Source: Trema orientale
Taxonomy: Eukaryota > Streptophyta > Magnoliopsida > Rosales > Cannabaceae
NCBI GenBank assembly: GCA_002914845.1
Contig: JXTC01000003.1
Location: forward strand, 2,413,261 to 2,477,260
Direction: 5' to 3'
Length of the DNA: 64,000 bases
Part shown: in pieces, positions 13,701 to 25,112 of the stretch
Position numbering within the stretch: the stretch's first letter is position 1
How the letters are laid out: every line of letters begins with the position of its first letter
Made by a program: the position numbers and the translations under genes
Notes under the pieces: generated by a model
The model's input: only the letters and a program-made list of their open reading frames with translations
The model's database searches: none
Told to the model about the DNA's origin: nothing

Positions 13701-15908
13701 TCTTGTCACAAGAAACAAAATCTTTTGAGAAAAGAAGCATGGTACAAACATAAAATAGTAATTACTACTCGTAGGGAAAGCAACAAACACAAAGACACAA
13801 AATAATATATCTCTATAGTTCAAAAATATCAAAAGGGAAAATTGTTGAACTCCTTGGCAATAACATCCCAATATTGATCTGTCCCACAAAACAAATTAAT
13901 ATCTTGATACTTGCAATCAAAGATTCAAGGATGTCTCTATTGCCCTTTTGGTGTTGTGTAAAAAGAACACAGAATCTGTCTATCATCCTTTATCTACATT
14001 GTGATTTTTTTTTGGGGTTACGGTATAACATCTTTTTTATTCATTCTGTAGTCTCTTTGGGCTTAACTACCTATTGTTTTAGTATTTAAATAGCGCAAAA
14101 CAAACAGAAGCAGCTATCTAGTTCCTTTCACGATAGCTGTCACTTTGGGTTCCTTCTCCAAAAAGGTATAAAACAAGTAAGGTATTAGTCCTGATCATTT
14201 TGGTATCTGACAGCGACAATCATGAAAACTCCCACAACTTTTTCATTTCATAGAAGTTTAATCTTTTTCTTACTAATCAAATAGCATTCTCAATTGATTT
14301 TTTTATGCTAGAAGACCTGAGTGAAACCTCCACTCACCCCAAATATCACGTATGAAGGATTGTCAATGTATTTTTAATAGGAGTGGAGTCCATCTTTGAC
14401 TGGATGGTTCATGAATAACCTAATTAATAGATAATAGAATACTTTGTGATGCCGATATCTTTATGGCTGTTGGAGGTAATTTTGTATATATCTTTACGTA
14501 TACAAAAATTACTATTAAGTTTGGCTGTGTACTAACGAAAATGAGTTTGTATGTATTTAATCTTATCCCAAATTTGGCTAAAAAAGGAAAGTGGTTGTAA
14601 ATATCTCTTAACTCATTTGGAACAGTGTGTAATCTTACCACTTCTGACTTTAATTGTTGAGTCTTCTCCAACAGCTTCATTTCCATTTCCTATTTCGAAA
14701 AAAGAAAAAACTTTGAGAGTCATTCAAAAAGTCTATCAGCAAACACACATCAATTATTGTCTTACCCGCACTCGGCTTTTCTTAGCTTCCTGAATGGCAT
14801 CTTCGGTGGAGCCTTCAACTTGTGTTGCAGGTTCAGCTAGTAAAAAAATGCGATCTAGATGAACTACAACTGGATCTTGACCAAGCCTGCTCCAAGGAAC
14901 CTTAATTTGAAAATATCACAAAAATCTCTTCAGTAAAATGTCCGGCAGCTAGTATCACAAGGAATGTTGCAGTTGCACAACATAAAAACTTTCAAGTAAA
15001 TTTATAAAATTGCTCTCTCAATTCAACAAATCTTCTAGCATCTTTATCTCGATTTCAAAAATTCCAAGAAACCAACCATAAAGTTACTTAGCTACTCCTA
15101 ATTTAAAATGATATACATATATATTAATGTACACGTCAACTTTATTTGCGTTGCGTGATCAACTCGACAAAAAAAAAAAAGAAAAAAGGGAAAGGCAAGA
15201 TAGTCAGATATGTCACTCAGTAAAAAATATGAATTGAAATCAAATTTCTTAATAAAACCAGTTGAACAAAATCTACTAGCATCTTTCTAAACCAAGATGA
15301 TAAAGACTCACATACCTTAAGTTTTACGGAGCCAAGAAATCCAGCCTTAACCTTTACGGGCAATTTTAATGCATTAAGTGCCTCTGGTTTCAGCTGCATA
15401 TTTGTTAGCTCTACATCTCCTGTTGTACATTGTAAAGGTAAGCAACGAGTAAATAAAGTAAGTCCATCAAATAAAAAACAATTATACATGTAACATAAGA
15501 AAGACTCGAGCTCACTACTAATCTACTTGCAATGTAACAAAAATTACATGCTAAATGTGGCTTTAGAGCATAATAACTAATGAAACTAAAACTCAATCCA
15601 CCAACTTATCAAATTTCAAAATTGCCCATGTCACATTTCAGCCTTGAGCACCACAAAACCAACTCCAACCCTTAATCGGAATCAATCAACGACTCTTTGA
15701 AACCCGAAAAACTCCAAAGTTTGCCTCAATTCAAAGTCCAAAATCCATCACAAACTACAAAACTCGAACTATTTCAACTACAAGGAAAAAAAAAGTAGAA
15801 AACAACTGAACCTCGCCAAACACTGATCTTCAGGGCTTCCTTGTTGAGTCCCCTAACGTAATTCCCAAGGTACCTCTGTAAGAGGTACGCCACCTGATCC
15901 TCCAACAT
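707..15908 (-). CDS. VPS13: VPS13-type bridge-like lipid transfer protein, 5' half (21 exons, partial)
   Basis: VPS13 proteins are long hydrophobic channels that move bulk lipid between membranes at contact sites. Coding exons, in order: 15908-15812, 15419-15316, 14900-14766, 14689-14639, 13588-13494, 13405-13288, 12902-12801, 12705-12517, 12422-12262, 11950-11780, 10832-10740, 10632-10308, 10218-10114, 10038-9943, 9656-9589, 8420-8300, 8210-7998, 7904-7701, 7587-7478, 1005-909, 805-707. All junctions are GT-AG, phases agree, and the sum is 2,754 nt = 918 open codons. The N-terminus ([18 protein letters not shown], then [20 protein letters not shown]) is a chorein domain, about residues 1-112. 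Residues 803-913 form a PH domain (start [32 protein letters not shown]), which points to the PH-containing plant type resembling Arabidopsis VPS13M1. The usual full length is several thousand residues, so most of the gene lies left of base 1. Start: first ATG after a pyrimidine-poor leader, matching the family N-terminus. The single odd donor is at 7700. High confidence. Confidence 0.95.
1365..1745 (+). mobile_element. LINE 3' fragment, left part (zf-RVT region), split by copia insertion
   Basis: Translation across 1375-1740 gives a typical plant L1 zinc-binding reverse-transcriptase tail: [15 protein letters not shown], then [15 protein letters not shown], then in another frame [11 protein letters not shown]. 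Frame changes show it is dead. The sequence stops at the copia target site (1746-1750) and resumes at 6487. Confidence 0.8.
1751..1982 (+). repeat. Copia 5' LTR (232 bp)
   Basis: Starts TGTCAGAATTAG and ends TTTTGTCA directly before the primer-binding site. It aligns along its length with 6262-6486. Confidence 0.92.
1983..1994 (+). other. Copia primer-binding site (tRNA-iMet type)
   Basis: TGGTATCAGAGC follows the LTR end with no gap. This is the classic complement of the plant initiator methionine tRNA 3' end. Confidence 0.93.
2512..2750. mobile_element. Mutator-like MITE inside the copia 5' untranslated region
   Basis: The termini are inverted: GGGCACCAATCCCATTGGTA at the left, and the complement of the right end reads GGTTCCCAATCCAATAGGTA. 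The flanks are ACATATATA and ATATATATA, a 9-bp duplication with one change, in an AT tract. The same family lies at 51,200-51,431 with a perfect 9-bp TSD. Confidence 0.75.
2751..2829. repeat. (AT)n microsatellite, about 39 units
   Basis: An uninterrupted AT run follows the MITE's right end and stops just before the gag start, so expansion probably followed the MITE insertion. Confidence 0.95.
2838..6217 (+). pseudogene. Copia gag-pol, broken
   Basis: Gag begins at 2838 ([20 protein letters not shown] is the gag motif) and shifts frame near 3100 and 3250. A zinc knuckle ([16 protein letters not shown]) lies near 3640-3690. The protease motif DSGATDH at about 3979 is preceded by a TAG at 3969. 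The GAG-pre-integrase region lies at 4388-4545 and the integrase core at 4600-4915 ([26 protein letters not shown]). Near 4915-4930 the sequence jumps straight to RT ([12 protein letters not shown]), so about 250 codons of integrase tail and RT start are missing. RT carries VYVDD at about 5310; RNase H is at 5790-6215 ([25 protein letters not shown]). Several stops make it inactive. Confidence 0.9.
6251..6261 (+). other. Copia polypurine tract
   Basis: TTGAGGAGGAG abuts the 3' LTR at 6262; it would prime plus-strand synthesis. Confidence 0.85.
6262..6486 (+). repeat. Copia 3' LTR (225 bp)
   Basis: Starts TGTCAGATTTAG, ends CATTTGTCA, followed by the target duplication GTTAC. Confidence 0.92.
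6487..7035 (+). mobile_element. LINE 3' fragment, right part
   Basis: This continues the LINE tail after the copia element: WATPKKC, then the [12 protein letters not shown] motif that follows the zinc-binding domain in plant L1 elements. It ends in an A-rich tail at about 6,995-7,035. A 39-codon segment is duplicated in tandem inside it. Confidence 0.75.
6568..6801 (+). repeat. 117-bp tandem duplication, two copies, in frame
   Basis: Copy one is 6568-6684 and copy two 6685-6801, nearly identical by eye (one clear change, gtgcta to gtgata, plus the final base). The period is 117 bp, a multiple of three, so the LINE reading frame is kept through both copies. Confidence 0.9.
7672..7699. repeat. 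(GA)n microsatellite overlapping a VPS13 splice donor
   Basis: Fourteen GA units end at the donor of the 7904-7701 exon. On the gene strand the intron begins GTCTCTCTCT, so the donor GT is formed where the CT repeat starts. Confidence 0.95.
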
Positions 15909-16500
15909 CTTCCTCCAATCGCTGTAACAAACGATCACCGCCTCATTCCACCATTGATCCCCAAACTGCGACCAAGAAAAATAACACTAATAACAGAATC
16001 AAAATCTCAGTGAAATCCCCACTTTTTAGAGAGAGAAAGAGAAGAAGCTAGAGAGAGAAAGGTGAAGGGATATTCGCAGCTTTCAGGCCACGTCTATTTA
16101 GTCCCAGAAGACGCTGCCAGTCTTCCTTCTTCTTCCCAAAAAAAATTAAAAATTTTCCAAGAAACCCCGGAAAGAATCGTTTTCTCTCTGCTGTGCGAGT
16201 GTGCAGCTAAATTTTCCCTAGGACACTTTTCGATGCAATGATTTCTCGACACGTTTGGATCTATTAGCTATATTTCAAAAGTCAACGGAGAGCGGTGGCG
16301 TGTCCTAAAAGAATGGTGTGCGGATCTGGGTGTGACGTTGCACCTGATCATTACCCATGAAGTGACGTGGCGTTTCGATGCGGGTCCCTTGCACGAGTGA
16401 AAATGCGAAACTGGGTATAGCAATTTGTAAATGAATGCTAATCCAAAATGGCGGTGGAAGGCTTTGCTGATGTGTGACTTTCGCGAATGGACAGGAAGAC
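15909..16500 (-). promoter_or_regulatory. VPS13 5' leader and promoter region
   Basis: This is the sequence upstream of the VPS13 start codon. On the gene strand the leader next to the ATG is rich in CT/GA tracts (GA-rich on the plus strand is seen at 16,027-16,065), as is common in plant 5' UTRs. Farther upstream the sequence turns GC-richer and holds an ACACGTGT G-box at about 16,500. No start site or TATA box can be fixed by eye. Confidence 0.45.
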
Positions 16501-16938
16501 ACGTGTATTAGCCCAAATACAAAAACTATTCACTTTTTAAGTTTCCGTTTTAACTAAACAAAAAATTAATTAAAATAAATAAATAAAAGAAGGTTGATTT
16601 CTTTCCGAATTAATTATCATAGTCTCACTTAATCACGTTATATAACCCCGAATCATGTCTATAGTAGTGTGGTTAACCACTTCAAAAAATAATTGACCCC
16701 TAACTTAACCACAAAAAGAGAGTTTGATTAACCACCAAATCTTATCCTCAAAAGATCTCACCATGACCTCCTTCAAACCCATGATTGTATAAGAAACTAT
16801 GGAGCCTATCTAAAGTGGATATGAATTTTAAGAAGGAAATTATAAATATCTAATGCAAGCATTTTAAGGACGCAATTTATCTCTACTTTTTGACGGTAAG
16901 AAAGAGTAGAGGAAATGCTTAGAGTTCGAGTAGCATAC
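16501..16938. other. Intergenic, no gene seen
   Basis: AT-rich sequence upstream of VPS13, ending at the solo LTR target site CATAC (16,934-16,938). Confidence 0.6.
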
Positions 16939-18176
16939 TGTTAGTGTTTTTGCCCTAAGAGCAAAATGTAAACAATGACTTGCTAATAAATAAATATATT
17001 TGATTTTATTTTATTTGCTTGTATATATTATTTATGATAATATATATAAATATCATGAAAATTCCGTGATTATAAATGTAACCTTAAACTTAGTATGTAT
17101 AAAAGTTATACATACAAGAGGATTAAGTTTGAGGGATATAATCTAAAATTAGTCCGTAATTAATGATTAAAGTTGGGATCTTTAATATTAAATATTACTA
17201 GTACGGTCCATTACCATTGAGAATGGAACAGTCTGATCCGGACTGTTTATATAGTGACATCAAATGGAGGTACTATATATAATTAAGATTATATAGGACT
17301 GGACCAGATAAATTTGAATATTCGATAACATCCGTTATAGAACAGAATGCTCGAATTTATCAACAAATGATCATATATGGAATGATCTTAATCCTGAGTA
17401 ATTAATAGACTCCTGTTTATATTTTTATGTCTCTTGATGTATTTGGTAACGTCTCAATTTATACTGGACCAAATCCTTATATGTTGGAGGCATGAAACTA
17501 TAGATAGCTGGGAATATTAATTAATAATATGGAATCCATTCCTTCCTAACTGAAGTTAGAGAAATGATTCCCTTGAGTAATGATTTGGTACTTGAACGAT
17601 AGAGCGCTCAATTTATGATTCGATCATGAATTTGTTGTTCATTAGAAAATCATGGGAACTTAAGGATAAAGAAGTAAATAGAGAGGATAACGGATGACAA
17701 GCCAAACTCTATTTACGAATCATTTATGGAGGATTGTCCAGTATGTAATGATCAAATGGACAAATCATTATGATTGCCTTGAGTAATATATACTGTAACT
17801 TTTAAGAGTGCAGTTCCAGTTTTTTAGTGGAGTAATACTGGAACTAATAAATTCGATAACTTAGTTAAAGAGTTTAATTAATTATCAAATTTATTGGAGC
17901 TTGAAATTACAAGTCCAAGGTCCCCGAACCACCTCTGTTAACACTGTATTGGACATGTTACATAGTCACGATCTTGTATTAATAATTAATTTAGAATTAT
18001 TGAATTCTAATTAATTATGTCACACTAAAGTTAATGTTACACATTTAATTATTTTATGTGTCACATTATAATAAATAATAAATGTTGTTATTTATTTTTG
18101 TCTATTTAATTTTTTCTTAAATAATAGGATTATTTAAAAAGGGTAATAAACAGTGTATTTAACTACACTATACTAG

Positions 18177-18213
18177 GCGTGTAACACAGAGATTTTTTCT
18201 CTGTGTTACACGC
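18177..18213. repeat. Perfect 16-bp inverted repeat with T5 loop inside the solo LTR
   Basis: The left arm 18,177-18,192 starts GCGTGTAACACAGAG; the right arm 18,198-18,213 is its exact complement; the loop is five T. As RNA this would be a strong hairpin. Confidence 0.95.
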
Positions 18214-18945
18214 ATACAAGCATAAAAATAATGAGATTATTTTATGTTAATTTTATTTGGAAATTATAATTTACCAAATATATTAATTCCATTATTTTAT
18301 AATTTGATTATTTGAATTGTTTGGATAAAATAAAATAAGAAAATTTTTGAAACATAAGCTTGTGTAAGACAAGCTTTACACGTTTTTTTTTAAAAATAAT
18401 TAAGGAATATTTTTTCCTTTAAACGTGTAAAGGTGTGGATTAAATTGGTTTTATTTTGTTTCCAAATTAAAAATACATGGAATTAGTTGTATAATTAAAT
18501 AGATAATTTTAATAGGATGGAAAGTTTTTTCTCTTTGATAGGAATTTTTTTTTACACGTTATAATCCCCTCCATTATGCGTGTATATATAAAAAAAATTA
18601 TGTTGACAATCACATGGTTTTAAATGGTTTTAAAACCTAATTGGAAACTTTTTCTACAGAGAAAAGTTCTCTCACTCCTTTTTATCGTGCATTGAGAATT
18701 TCTTTAATATGATAAAATTGTTTTTCCTATTTGAAATGATATGGCAATTAATATTAAATTAATTGGCCAATTTTATCAAATAAAAAAGGGATCCTATGCG
18801 TGTAAATAAAAGAGAGAAACAAGGAAATTTTTTTTTAGCTTTTACACGTTAAAAACATTGCCTGAGACTTAATTGGTTGGGTCTTTTAATGTGAAAAATT
18901 TTTCCCAGAGAAGAGAAAAAAAAAAAATTTAACGTGTAGAGTTGC
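18177..18945. promoter_or_regulatory. Cluster of AACGTGTAAA / GCGTGTAA motifs in the LTR
   Basis: The core (A/G)CGTGTA in either strand occurs near 18,177, 18,207, 18,373, 18,423, 18,555, 18,579, 18,799, 18,844 and 18,931. Copies reading AACGTGT contain the ACGTG core bound by plant bZIP (ABRE-type) factors. Repetition in an LTR suggests promoter/enhancer elements; function is inferred. Confidence 0.45.
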
Positions 18946-20939
18946 TTTTACCTTTCCTCTAGTCTCCATCCTCTTGCTATCTCATGTGTTGAGACCTATA
19001 GCAAGATATTTTTAAGAAAAGTGTGTGATAGAAATAATAAGATTGTGACTATTAGGAGCCCACTCTCCAGTTCATTGGTGTCGAGGCTTAGTGAGGAAGA
19101 TCGTGGTATCATAGCCAAGAAATACAATCTCATCATCAGGAAAAGAAGAAAACTACAAGAAAGGTTCGTCATCACTTTTCTTTGTAATATTTTTTTTTTT
19201 ATTCTATGTATTAAAACAACAAAACTATATTGATTCCTAAACTCTGATATGGGTGTAAAATTTTGATTATTACACCCACCACCTTCCGCTGCACCATATG
19301 ATGGTTTCCAACACATACTTAGTCACTATAGCGCCAAAGTAACCTATGTCATACTCCTGGGAAAAAGCTTGATGAATAAGGACCTTCAACGAAAGAATAC
19401 CTGTTGGCCTTTCTTATTCTTTTGGGGTGGTAATTGATCTTGTCAATGAATTCTACTAAGAAGAGTAAAGAAAAGAGGAAGTCAAGTAGAACTACAACTC
19501 AAAGTAAAAGAATGTATGAACAAAATTAGAGACATAGCGTCTCTATTATCGAAAATTATCTCTAGAAAATGATATTGTAATCTCATAATAGTGAAATACC
19601 TAATATTATTAAGAAAAATTGTTATCAAGAATGTCTTCTTAAATTAAATTTTATGGACAAAATGGACCATATTCACGTCATGTCTTCCATCATCAAAGTT
19701 AGCATTAGTAAATGAAGTATATTTAGGGATCTACTAATACCCTCATAATGAAAATATGGACTCATCCATAAATATATTAAAATTAACACTCATTGCTATG
19801 TCACATATCTAAAATTACTTAGATATCTCATTTCCTAACAAACTCTAAATCATCTTACAAAACCCTGAAATACTCGACCAAGCTCGACTTAGGTGTTTGA
19901 CAGAGCTTGACCGCATTCGATTGGGATTTCGGACTGAGCTCAACTGTGCTCGACCACGGTCTAACCTATCCTAGCCGTTTCAACTAGCTCAAAAAAATTT
20001 TGACCACTGTCGTTTAACCCCCAATCTCAACTGCACTTCCTTCACTCGACCTTTTTTTACCACAGTCGAAATACCCAGGGCAATTTTAGAATTCCAAAAG
20101 TTTCATTAAATAAAAGTCCTAATTTTGTAAATAATTTTACTTTTTCTCTTTTTTAATTATATATCTTTAAAAAATAATTAAAATTGATAATGTCCGAAAT
20201 AAAAATGTGCTTAAATCCCTTAAGAAAGTATTACATTTACATTTTAGGTAAATGTTTTATACATTTATGCGCAAAATTAATTTTTTAATTTTAAATTTAC
20301 TTGTTTGATGCTACTTTTCTTTTAATATAATGATTATTGCCTTTAATTGCATACTTGAGATGCATATAAGCAAGTTCCTTTACAAATTCTAAAGGAACTA
20401 TGGAAAAGGACTTGTATTTTGCATCAAAATGGAAGATTAAGAGTTAATAAAAGACATCTTAATGTTTACGGAAAAAATTTTGGAGAATATGAGAAATTAA
20501 TTTTATAAAAAAAATCAACAAAAAAATAATTTGAAATATTCTGGATTAGGAGTACCACTAGGAACCAACTTATTAGAATTCATGTAGTTGTAAGTGCAAT
20601 GTGGTAGTAATCACACTTCCTCCAAATGTGGAGCATCCTAAGTTCAATTTTTTTTTTTTAAAGAAAGAAGAAAATTCAGGAAACTAAGTCTTTTGAAAGT
20701 GATTTTTAGTAATAGGGCTATATTTTAAAGTTTTTTGCAAAATAAACTTTTTGATGATCATGATCGAGAAAGATTACTTTGCAAAGAATTTAAAAATATA
20801 AGACTTCTAGTAAAAGTCACTTTCAAGTAGGCCTGGAATGGTATTGTTTCCTTTGAATCTTGTCAGTAGTTAAATTAACTTCCAACAGAACAACATGGCA
20901 TAAGAACTATGGAATAACTAGTAGAATATAATAGGATTT

Positions 20940-21117
20940 GAAGTTAAAATCCAAAATCTATCGCAAATTTTGGAACTAAATTAGAGAAATCTAAAATCTA
21001 TAGCAGATTTTTGATAGAGAAATCCAAAATCTATATCAAATTTTAAAGCAAAGTAGAGAAATAAAAAACTTGCTATCTAAAACCTATAGTAGATTTTGGA
21101 TCTAAAGTAGATAAATC
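20940..21117. repeat. Degenerate tandem repeat, about 4 copies of 40-55 bp
   Basis: Units share a core like AAATCTAAAATCTATAGCAG followed by ATTTTGGA and a GTAGAGAAAT linker. The copies are diverged and of unequal length. Confidence 0.6.
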
Positions 21118-21380
21118 TAAAAGGTAAAGTTTAGAAATAAAAACATTTTGTAGTAAAATTTGATGTTAATTAATGAAATTTGATAATACAGTGATTGGAA
21201 CTGTAAAGCACATATTTCCTAAATAAAAGGATTCAAGGGACAAGGAAAAGACAATCACTCGTATCATCTAAAAATTTGGGTTCTAGAAATTAGTTTTCTC
21301 ATTTTATTACCAAGATTTAGGAAGGCTATTACTTTCCTTTATAATTTCTCTATAAAAGTTCTGTTCGAAATTCAGAACTT

Positions 21381-21412
21381 TCCCACATTCCACCATTCCC
21401 ACATTCCACCAT
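21381..21412. repeat. 16-bp perfect tandem duplication
   Basis: TCCCACATTCCACCAT occurs twice, head to tail. Confidence 0.95.
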
Positions 21413-21633
21413 TATATTATTTATCTATGTGTTAATTATATTTATATAACTATATACATGTATTATATATATGAGTAGGAAATCAAATGCTTATATGATA
21501 TATTCATTCATACGCATCTAAGCATGAATAAATATCCCTCACCCGTGAAACCCACCAAACTCGTACACGTATTTATAGGAATAAATTTCCATAAAATATA
21601 TTCATAAAATCATTTTCAAGAATACCATAGTTT

Positions 21634-23201
21634 TGTATAATCTAGAAACGCAACGGAATTGGTTGTTTAAAATTTTTCTTTTTACAAAACTTTTCGAATC
21701 GTGATTTAACATAAATTAACTCTAGATCTAGATAAGAACAATACCAGGATCGCTCTACAATCTTTTTGTCTTCCCGTCTATTCTTGAAAGCCGTTTGATT
21801 GATCCGGTGTGTGGTCATCTTCTTGATTTCTAACAAAGAGATCCACAGACTAATAAAAAAATAATCTCCTCGTACTGATTTCTCCGGGATAGCTGAAACA
21901 CCAAGGATGGTGAATCCCTAGGGTTGGCTAATTTTCTCTACTCTCTCTCTCTCTATTATACGTATAACACTCTCTACTCATAGGTATTTCACATGTAATT
22001 CATTAAATTGGTAGCTATAGAACCTTTCTCATAACTATAGAGAAATTAGTAAACTCTATTGGGCTTGTTGGACTCAATTGATCATCAAACAACTATTAGG
22101 CTTTACTTTGTGCTAGACAAGGGACCAGATGGATCCATAAAGCCCAAATTCCAATGACTATATACCCACAATCATAATTAACTCATAATTATAATTAGGT
22201 ATTATCCATTAATCTTGGGACACACCACTATAGGCCCAATATTGAAATCTTGGACTAAATGTCATTTATTTTTGTGAAGATTATTAATAATTAATTAGCT
22301 CAATCCATTTAGCATATACTATACCTATAGATGTACTCCCAATGTAATATCGTACTAGTAATGTAAAATTACTGTATTACCCCTCTAGTACATATTTACC
22401 TTTGAGTTGCCAGTTTTTATCTAATGGATAATAGTTGACTCGATGTTTGTATCTAATTATACTAACACAGTCAAATTCACATAATGAATACTAGGGCCCT
22501 AATTCATATTATCCAATTACTTGAAAAAACTTAAAGTGACATTATATGCGTGGCATCCATCATGAAGATTGTTCTACACATTTCATATACCTTATCTTCC
22601 AAGATACCGGAGTTCGAACTATAAATCGGAATTAGTTCTTTAGTAACTTAAAAAGATAAAACACATGAAAGTAAGTTTGTTAATCACTATAATTAAAGTT
22701 TTCTACAATAGTGCTAGATTAGTGAAATTAAAATTTTAAGTTACGACACTTAACCTCAAATTCTAATTTACTCGGTCATATTCGATGTTGTTTTAACTCT
22801 CTTATAATATACTAGTGTTTTTATCCGAAGACTCATTTTCGATAATTGGAGACTTTATTAATCAAATATACAACTCTATATTCTATGGCATAGTAAAGTG
22901 TTCCATCTTCAATATGCAGAATGCAAACATTTTGATTTAAACATAATGAAATAAAGAATATAATGTCTCCCATATATGAACTCATCACACGAATAATTCT
23001 TTATTACTCATTACATGTCTCGGAATCTTTCAAATGTTTGCATGAGATAATCATAGACATCACATGTATATTAATAGGACATAAATGAAATAGAAATTCA
23101 TAATATAGAGTTTATTAATAACAAATAGATAACAAATAATTTAATAAATATTGTTTATAATGTCAAAATAATAAACTGCTTTATAGGATATAATTTCAAC
23201 A
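21634..23201 (-). mobile_element. Probable LTR of a second retrotransposon (minus strand)
   Basis: On the minus strand it starts TGTTGAAATTATATCC (23,201) and can end TAGATTATACA (21,634). It is followed by ACTATGGTATTC, which may be a decayed TGGTATCAGAGC primer site, and then by no recognisable coding sequence. No matching duplication was found at the two ends, so this is probably a 5' LTR with a truncated interior. The left boundary is uncertain. Confidence 0.5.
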
Positions 23202-23290
23202 ATATATACATATATATTTATATCTATTACATTTACATCTATGTATACATATATCTACATGCTTATACAAATATATATATATATATTCAT

Positions 23291-23316
23291 GTTGTTGTTG
23301 TTATTATTATTATTAT
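23291..23316. repeat. (GTT)n(ATT)n microsatellite
   Basis: Three GTT followed by about five ATT units. Confidence 0.9.
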
Positions 23317-23611
23317 GATGCAGGTTTTGGGATGCTGACTACTTTTTGAACCATTAGCCTATATTCCAATATTTTTGTGGTGCTCGGTAACTAACATAAC
23401 TACAAACTATATTATTACATGTGATCCATGGGATGTGTTGTTAACCATTATATTCAACCACCCGTGTTAAATTCTTGTTATTTATATTCTTATTCATTTA
23501 TGACATTATGGAGGGTTCTATCTCTTTTGTCATAAATGTAATTATCTAATAGCTTAGTCGGTAGTCCTGTATTGGTATCTTTATTTTTAGCACTTTTATT
23601 TTTCTTTTATC

Positions 23612-23800
23612 TTTGATAAAATAGCTGAAATTACCTATATCAAAAAGCTAACTTTCTAATTATCTATTTTTAATACTTTTTATTTATGTTTCTGATTGAA
23701 TAGATAGAATCACCCACGTCAGAAAATCAACTATCTTTCTATTTGTTTCTGACTAAATAGCTGGTATCACCTGTGTCAGAAACACTAGCTATCTAACACG
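23612..23800. repeat. Three tandem degenerate units, each a small hairpin
   Basis: Each unit reads arm, AAATAG...ATCACC spacer, complementary arm. Arms are TTTGATA/TATCAAA (23,612-23,618 and 23,638-23,644), TTTCTGA/TCAGAAA (23,689-23,695 and 23,719-23,725), and TTTCTGAC/GTCAGAAA (23,746-23,753 and 23,775-23,782). Unit spacing is 77 and 57 bp. Confidence 0.75.
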
Positions 23801-25112
23801 TGATGATGGTTATTGAAACTACATACATCTATTCATTTGCAGATTGTGCTGTCAAACAAGCCCATAATTTTCCAACACATACGTGTAATTGTATCATTAC
23901 AATGTTTCACGTCAATTTTTTTTTTTTTTACTACTATCTTATTATTCCTTAATTAAGAATTTTGACGCTTAATTAATTTCTCTCTAATTAATCTCTAATT
24001 AAATTATAAAGGAGTACCCCCAGAATATTGCTTATTGTTGTTTTGCTAATAACTCCTAAGGACAGATTATTTAATAAGAAGTCATTCATACGTTTACCCT
24101 AAAATATTGAGCTATAACTCTACGTTTTTTCTTCTTTAGGTTGACACGTTGAGATTGAGATCACTTAACCCTAAATCCTTCTTTCACTATAAATACTATG
24201 CTTTAACTTTCATTCGGTCTTGTTGTTTCTTCTATGTACTTTGCCTATATCAACTAAAGTATCAAAGTATCTTACATGTGATAACTACCACTCTTTGATT
24301 CTGTTGCTTGAGGCAGAGTACACCCAGAAGAATCAAGAACATATGGACAATTGGAAAAAAACTCCAAGACAATTGGAAAACAACTCCAACACATACCAAT
24401 AATACCTTTCCCATTTTTCACTAAAATAAAACATGTTATATGTTGTTTAATTGTGCTTCAAGGGACTTAACAGTGTACGAAAATGATTTGAAAAAAATGA
24501 TTAAAGAAACTACGATTATTATCCCTCTATGACAACCAATCAGAAGAGCTATTTGTAGTTGTGCCCTCCGAAAGAAGCTCGTTGACTTGCCATTGAAGCA
24601 CAATCACTTATTCCTTGATCATTTGTCACCAATGTAATTCTCAACATTAACTAATAAATTTTGAACTATATTTTTTAAGAGAAGACCTAATCTTAAAGCC
24701 CAAAACTGAGTTGGCCGACCCAACCCAACCTAGGTTGTACAATAGGCTGAACCTATAGCTTAGTAGACTTTCAATATTAAGTCGGCCAAACTTTACATGG
24801 ACCGACTAGTTCGGCCCAACCCAAAAGTTGACCTCCAACCTAGCCATCCGAACCTGTGTGCAGGCCTACCCAAAACTTAGTTTTCAAAACTTATATCTTT
24901 GTTGTTTTTCAAATTGAGAACATGCATTTAAAAGTTCCATAACTTTGATTGAATTATAGCTTTAAGAACTCCGATTTTTAGAGACACTTGGGAAGATAAC
25001 CTATGAATTTTCATAGTGAGAGAAAGTGGAAAATAAAAGAATAAAAAAAAGTGAATATTAAAAGATACAACTTTTAAATATTTGAATGGGATTTTAACAT
25101 ATCAAATAAGAG

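Larger units (their letters stand above)
16939..19313 (+). mobile_element. Solo LTR of a long-LTR retrotransposon (2,375 bp)
   Basis: It starts TGTTAGTGTT and ends TTTCCAACA, giving TG...CA and near-inverted 6-bp ends (TGTTAG against TGTTGG). It is flanked by a perfect 5-bp duplication CATAC at 16,934-16,938 and 19,314-19,318. There is no second LTR, primer site or pol next to it, so it is read as the product of LTR-LTR recombination. The length fits long-LTR plant families; lineage not assigned. Short open frames inside are not genes. Confidence 0.85.
19319..21633. other. Gene-free AT-rich stretch
   Basis: No coding region supported. It holds imperfect repeats at 20,940-21,117 and a 16-bp tandem duplication at 21,381-21,412. 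A small GC-richer patch near 19,865-20,060 repeats CTCGAC several times. Confidence 0.6.

Noticed and set aside
19021..19233. Short frames near 19.0-19.3 kb on both strands
   Set aside because: Contained in the solo LTR defined by its TSD.
21634..23201. Interpretation as a solo LTR
   Set aside because: Five-base flanks at the two proposed ends do not match (AGTTT and ATATA), so a complete solo LTR is not supported.
23612..23800. CRISPR-like array
   Set aside because: Repeats are diverged, spacing is irregular and the setting is a plant nuclear genome.
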